DNA from: Gemmatimonadota bacterium | Lineage (GTDB): Bacteria; Gemmatimonadota; Gemmatimonadetes; Gemmatimonadales; Gemmatimonadaceae | DNA: 64,000 nucleotides | Assembly: GCA_016704465.1 (NCBI GenBank) | Contig: JADJAD010000004.1 | Coordinates: forward strand, 124,001 to 188,000 | Direction of reading: 5' to 3' | Part shown: positions 60,320 through 64,000 of the stretch, piece after piece | Layout: each line of letters begins with the position of its first letter | How positions within the stretch are numbered: position 1 is the stretch's first letter | Notes under the pieces: model-generated | The model's database searches: none | The model's input: only the letters and a program-made list of their open reading frames with translations | Told to the model about the DNA's origin: nothing | Program-made: the position numbers and the translations under genes

Positions 60320-62992
60320 CTACTGGTTCGACGACTGGAGCGCGTTGATGTAGCCCGTGATCGCCGAGCCCTGCGACTGAATGCGGCTGATCGCCCGCTC
60401 CATCTCCGTGAACTGCCTGACTAGCGCGACACGGCGGCGTTCGATCTGCTGTGTCAGAGTATCGGCACGGGTCTTCAGGTCGGTGATCGATTTTTCGATC
60501 CGCTGCTGCTGCTCGAAGATCGTCCCGTCTGGGCGGGCGAAGACATCCGAGGCGTTGTACAGCATGCCCCCGACGCCCAGCGAGAAGGTGATGTCGCCGA
60601 TGGCCCCCGTGGCGCTCCCCGTGTAGGTCACCGCGAGTCCATCGAGCGGGTTGCCGACGATGGGCGGCAGGGCGGTGAGTACCTGGCCGCTTCCCGTGGC
60701 GGTGACGCCACCGATCGTACCCGCGACGTCGGTGCCGGCGAAGGTCCCGGCGGCGATTCCGAGCTGCGCGGAGCCATCGGTTCCCCCCGCGGTGTAGGCC
60801 ACGGTGAAGGTCGAGGCCGAGCCGTAGCGCGAGCCGGTGATCACCAGCTCATTGCCATTCTTCGTCGCGGTGAGCGCCATCTTCGACGTCGCGAACATCG
60901 CGTTGAGCTTGCCGACGATCGTGTCGGTGGAGTCTCCATTGGCGAGCGAAATGCTCCCGGTGGCGCCACTGATCGCGTCGGTGATGTCGAGCGTGTCGGG
61001 GGTGCCGTCGTCGGCGTACACGCCGGAAAAGCCTGTCCCGGTGGTAGTTGGCGTGGTGGCAGCGGCGGTGATATCGACCGCATAGGTACCCGGCACCGTC
61101 TTGCCCGTCGAAGTCCAATACGACAGCTGCGAGTTGGCGCTGGTCCCGGTCGTGGTGAAGAGCGAGACGACGTCGGCGAAGTTCGAGGCGAGCGATGCCT
61201 TGAAGAGCGACTCATCGAGCTTGAGCGATCCGTCGGTCTGCAACGCGAGCCCGACCGCACCTGGCCGATTGAGCGACCCCGTGATCCCGCCAACGTTGGA
61301 CAGCAGCTGGGACGTGAGCGACGCGATCGAGGTGCGCAGGGTGGGGTTGCCCTTGAGCGGCTTGCCCTCCGCTTGCTGCTCGGCGCGGAACTTCACCAGC
61401 GCGTTATACGCGTCGGCGACGGCCTTGACCTTGGTGGAGAGGGCGTCGGCGTCTCGATTCACGTTGAGCGTGACCGTCGTCCCGACCTCGGCCTGCAGGA
61501 GGTTGAGCGTGACGCCATTGAGCGCGTCGGAGATGGTATTCCCGGACCGCTGCACCACGACACCATCGACGCGCACGAGCGAATCGCTGCCGGCGACGAC
61601 CTCGCGCTGGCGCCCCACGGTGTCGACCAGCTGGCGCCCGAGCGAGACCACGGAGCCGTCGGCCACGCGGGTGGCGGTGAGCGACAGTGAGAGCTGCGAG
61701 TCGCCAGCCGCGTTGTCGTTGAGCACGATCTTGCCGCCGCTGATGGACGCGGTGGCAGTGCGCGAGCCGGCGCCGAAGCCAGAAGTGGCGTCGTTGATCT
61801 TGTTCACCAGCGACTGCATCGTGTCGCCGGCACCAATCGCGAAGCTGAGCGCCACGGTACTTCCGTCGCCGCGCTTGCCCTGGATGTTGAACGTGTCGCC
61901 GGCGGTGAGCGCGAGCGCATTGCCGGCCACCTGCAGGTCGGAGAGGAGCGTTCCCGCCCCCGCCGCACCACCTAACGAGTCCGTGAAGGCGTTCTCGCTC
62001 TGGACCACCTGCGACACCCCGCCCCGCCCGCCCTTCACCAGGCCGAGCACCTCGAGGGTGCGCTGCCCGTCTACCGTCGACGCGCCGACCGTATCGCTGG
62101 TGACCAGGCGGTACCCGGTCTTGCCGCCGGACGTCTCGGAGGTCACGGTCGCGTTGCCGCCGGCCGCGGCGATCCTGGCGGCGATGGACGAGAGCGAATC
62201 GACGGTGAGGTCGACGGAGATGATCCGTCCGCCCACCTCGATGGTGCTCGGCTGCGGCATGCTCACGCCAAGCATCATGGCGATGGCGGCCGTGGCCGAG
62301 GACACCTTCTGGGTCTGGACGCCGCCATCGCTGGCGAGGTTCAGCGTCTTGCTGCCGTCGGTGATCCCGATGGACTGCAGGATGCCGCTGGCGTCGTCGA
62401 TCAGTTCGATGCCCCCGGCCCCGGTCTGGTCGGCGGACAGCACGAGGCGATGCTGGGTGGATCCGGTGGTCAGCACCGACGCGGTCACCCCTGACGCCGA
62501 TGATCCGGAATTGAGGGCGTTGATCTTGTCGCGAATGTTGTTCAGCGTGTCGGTGGCGAGCACCGTCACCTTCTGCCCATTGACCCCAAACTCTCCGGAG
62601 TATCCCAGCGCCGACGACGCACTGCTCACCACGGCACCGCTCAGCTTGTTGGCGCGGGCCACGTCGAGCACCTCGACCGCGTACGTGCCCGGGGTCGCCC
62701 CGCCCGAGGCCGAGGCGTTCACGAGCGCCCGACCGCTGGAGACGCTCGTCCCGCCCGTGACGGTGAAGGCCCCGAACGCGCTGCTGTCGCGCAGCGCACT
62801 GGACGCGTCACGAAACTTGACGGCGAGCGACTGATACGTGGACCAGGCCGTCGTCTGGTTCTGTGCGAACGTGGTCCGAGCGGTGACCGGGTCGAGCTTG
62901 CGCTGCTTGTCGATGGCGACCAGCTGGTCGACGAGGTCGCGCCACTGCACGCCGCTGGCCAGCCCGCTGAAACTGCCGATTGGGTCTGACAT
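60320..62992 (-). CDS. fliD: Flagellar filament cap protein FliD (hook-associated protein 2), large form
   Basis: 890 residues, roughly twice the 450-660 seen in many bacteria. It starts at ATG 62992 (MSDPIGSFSGLASGVQWRDLVDQLVAID), the conserved N-terminal D0 region. The D1 parts are TLNNIRDKINALNSGSSASGVTASVLTTG, and the FliD_C part includes VRVDGVVVQRSGNTISDALNGVTLNLLQAEVGTTVTLNVNRD. The C-terminal coiled coil is FEQQQRIEKSITDLKTRADTLTQQIERRRVALVRQFTEMERAISRIQSQ. The extra length lies in Gly, Ser, Thr and Ala-rich central and late domains that would be surface-exposed. It caps the growing filament. The flagellin gene is upstream. Confidence 0.95.
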   Translation of the reverse strand: MSDPIGSFSGLASGVQWRDLVDQLVAIDKQRKLDPVTARTTFAQNQTTAWSTYQSLAVKFRDASSALRDSSAFGAFTVTGGTSVSSGRALVNASASGGATPGTYAVEVLDVARANKLSGAVVSSASSALGYSGEFGVNGQKVTVLATDTLNNIRDKINALNSGSSASGVTASVLTTGSTQHRLVLSADQTGAGGIELIDDASGILQSIGITDGSKTLNLASDGGVQTQKVSSATAAIAMMLGVSMPQPSTIEVGGRIISVDLTVDSLSSIAARIAAAGGNATVTSETSGGKTGYRLVTSDTVGASTVDGQRTLEVLGLVKGGRGGVSQVVQSENAFTDSLGGAAGAGTLLSDLQVAGNALALTAGDTFNIQGKRGDGSTVALSFAIGAGDTMQSLVNKINDATSGFGAGSRTATASISGGKIVLNDNAAGDSQLSLSLTATRVADGSVVSLGRQLVDTVGRQREVVAGSDSLVRVDGVVVQRSGNTISDALNGVTLNLLQAEVGTTVTLNVNRDADALSTKVKAVADAYNALVKFRAEQQAEGKPLKGNPTLRTSIASLTSQLLSNVGGITGSLNRPGAVGLALQTDGSLKLDESLFKASLASNFADVVSLFTTTGTSANSQLSYWTSTGKTVPGTYAVDITAAATTPTTTGTGFSGVYADDGTPDTLDITDAISGATGSISLANGDSTDTIVGKLNAMFATSKMALTATKNGNELVITGSRYGSASTFTVAYTAGGTDGSAQLGIAAGTFAGTDVAGTIGGVTATGSGQVLTALPPIVGNPLDGLAVTYTGSATGAIGDITFSLGVGGMLYNASDVFARPDGTIFEQQQRIEKSITDLKTRADTLTQQIERRRVALVRQFTEMERAISRIQSQGSAITGYINALQSSNQ

Positions 62993-63017
62993 GGGATCCC
63001 TGCCTTGTGGGACGAAG

Positions 63018-63049
63018 ACCCGGGACCGGCGTAGTTGCCGACCCCGGGT
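63018..63049 (-). terminator. Hairpin between flagellin and fliD
   Basis: ACCCGGG and CCCGGGT arms, with an inner CGGC/GCCG stem around GTAGTT, lie in the 81-bp spacer between the flagellin stop and the fliD start. It has no T-run. It may partly terminate the flagellin transcript or protect its 3' end, keeping fliD levels lower. Confidence 0.4.
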
Positions 63050-63073
63050 GCAAACGTCGCCTGCCTAAGGGGT

Positions 63074-64000
63074 TTAGCCGCGCAGCAGGGTGAGGATGCT
63101 CTGGCCCGCCGAGTTGGCCTGGGCCAGCATCGCGGTACCGGCCTGCGAGAGCACCTGGTTCTTCGTGAAGGTGGTCATTTCGGCTGCCATGTCGAGGTCA
63201 CGAATGGTCGACTCGGCGGCGCTGAAGTTCTGGATCGTGGTGCGGACGTTCTCCGTGGCGACATCGAAGCGCGACTGCAGCGAACCGATGGTGCCGAGGG
63301 CGGTGTTGACGGTGCCGATCGCGACGTCGATCTGGGCCATGGCCGTCTGGGCATTGGCCAGCGTCGTCGGGTCGGTGGTGACGGAGAGGGTGTTGGCCCG
63401 CAGGTCGAGCTGAGCGCCGGAGACGGTGATCTGGTCGTTGCCGGTGTACTGCCCCGAGGACGAGACGAGGAACGTACCGGTGCTGGCGCCGATGCTGATG
63501 TTGCCGGCCAGCGAGGACGCGGTCACGGCCTGGCTGGTGTCGATCGTCACGCCGAGCGAGGTGAAGCTGAGCGACTGCTTGGTGCTGGCGGTGACGCCGA
63601 GCGTCTGCGTGGTGGAGCCGTTGGTGAGCGTGGCGATGCTCGAGCCGGACGACAGCGTGAGCGCACCGGTCCCCGCACCCGTGAGGCGGATGTTGTACGC
63701 GCCCGTCGCGGCGCCGAGCGCAGTCGACGCACTGTCGATCGTGGCGCCGAAGGCACCGTTGAGCAGCGTGTTCCCCTGGAACTTGACCGTCGCGACCGTA
63801 CGGTCGATTTCGGAGCGCAGCGCCTGGTACTCGCTGGTGATGCGCGAACGGCCGGACGAGTCCACGTTGTCCGACGCCGCCTGCGACGCCAGTTCCTTCA
63901 TCCGCTCGAGCATCTTCTGGATCGTGCTGGCCGCGCCTTCGGCGATGTTCAGCGACGAGTTGGCCTGCTCCGAGTTACGAGCGGCCTGGCTCAGCGAACG
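63074..64000 (-). CDS. Flagellin, 5' end beyond the window
   Basis: 308 residues are visible; the N-terminus lies beyond 64000. The right edge reads RSLSQAARNSEQANSSLNIAEGAASTIQKMLERMKELASQAASDN, the flagellin D1 segment, followed by EYQALRSEIDRTVATVKFQGNTLLNG. A variable middle rich in Ser, Thr and Gly follows. The C-terminal D1-D0 part is IDVAIGTVNTALGTIGSLQSRFDVATENVRTTIQNFSAAESTIRDLDMAAEMTTFTKNQVL, ending LAQANSAGQSILTLLRG. It is exported through the flagellar type III apparatus and forms the filament. fliD follows 81 bases later. Confidence 0.97.
   Translation of the reverse strand, partial: RSLSQAARNSEQANSSLNIAEGAASTIQKMLERMKELASQAASDNVDSSGRSRITSEYQALRSEIDRTVATVKFQGNTLLNGAFGATIDSASTALGAATGAYNIRLTGAGTGALTLSSGSSIATLTNGSTTQTLGVTASTKQSLSFTSLGVTIDTSQAVTASSLAGNISIGASTGTFLVSSSGQYTGNDQITVSGAQLDLRANTLSVTTDPTTLANAQTAMAQIDVAIGTVNTALGTIGSLQSRFDVATENVRTTIQNFSAAESTIRDLDMAAEMTTFTKNQVLSQAGTAMLAQANSAGQSILTLLRG

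Overview
The window is a GC-rich stretch of a Gram-negative chromosome. The gene content best fits the phylum Gemmatimonadota. The signs are two SusC/SusD-type TonB systems, many lipoproteins with an L-[AS]-[AG]-C lipobox, FG-GAP/CRTAC1 and Big_2 secreted proteins, a Kdo transferase and flagella. This assignment is inferred from gene families; no rRNA or other phylogenetic marker was compared.

Layout. Positions 1-5.0 kb hold two surface lipoproteins on the minus strand (a beta-propeller-like protein and a 1175-residue Big_2 protein). From 5.8 to 18.3 kb lies a housekeeping block: a UvrD-type helicase, a membrane protein and an HELTH aminopeptidase on the minus strand, then dnaE-accA-PSP1/RicT-metG on the plus strand and a truncated M23-like anchor protein. 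From 18.4 to 29.5 kb is an uptake and surface-enzyme region: SusC-SusD, a barrel-less plug protein, a double-length CRTAC1 lipoprotein and a vanadium-haloperoxidase-like lipoprotein. From 29.7 to 36.8 kb come two lipoprotein DsbA-like oxidoreductases, a TPM-nucleotidyltransferase-LemA operon, waaA with an in-frame 12-bp repeat, an outer-membrane barrel and a secreted protein. From 36.9 to 41.6 kb is a second SusC-SusD pair, followed at 42-43.3 kb by a plug domain fused to a TonB C-terminal domain. From 43.3 to 49.8 kb is an F1-only ATP synthase operon, atpA-atpG-atpD-atpC, running into DUF5989 and an SGNH-TPR gene. From 49.8 to 53 kb are an AraC-type regulator, a Nudix hydrolase, a solo MlaF-like ATPase and an RpoD-like sigma factor. 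Five tRNAs (Ala, Gly, Val, Arg, Pro) follow a near-consensus sigma-70 promoter at 53.2-54.1 kb. From 54.2 kb to the end, one minus-strand unit carries flagellin, fliD, fliS, a fliT-like gene, an unknown gene, flgM, cheY, cheZ, cheA, cheR and a degenerate receiver.

Working together. The SusC/SusD pairs, plug proteins and secreted lipoproteins suggest TonB-driven uptake of large substrates. The haloperoxidase and CRTAC1 genes look like one operon. The flagellar and chemotaxis genes form a continuous motility unit, with a good sigma-28 promoter match in front of flgM.

Points deserving attention. A G-tract plus GTGC-hairpin repeat occurs as inverted pairs in the accA-PSP1 and atpG-atpD spacers, singly between atpA and atpG, and as a related tract inside dnaE. 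Five core genes (dnaE, the PSP1 gene, susD, atpG, cheA) are interrupted by single-base indels or an amber codon, which looks more like consensus error than decay. A perfect TGTGA-N6-TCACA palindrome overlaps the predicted atpA promoter.
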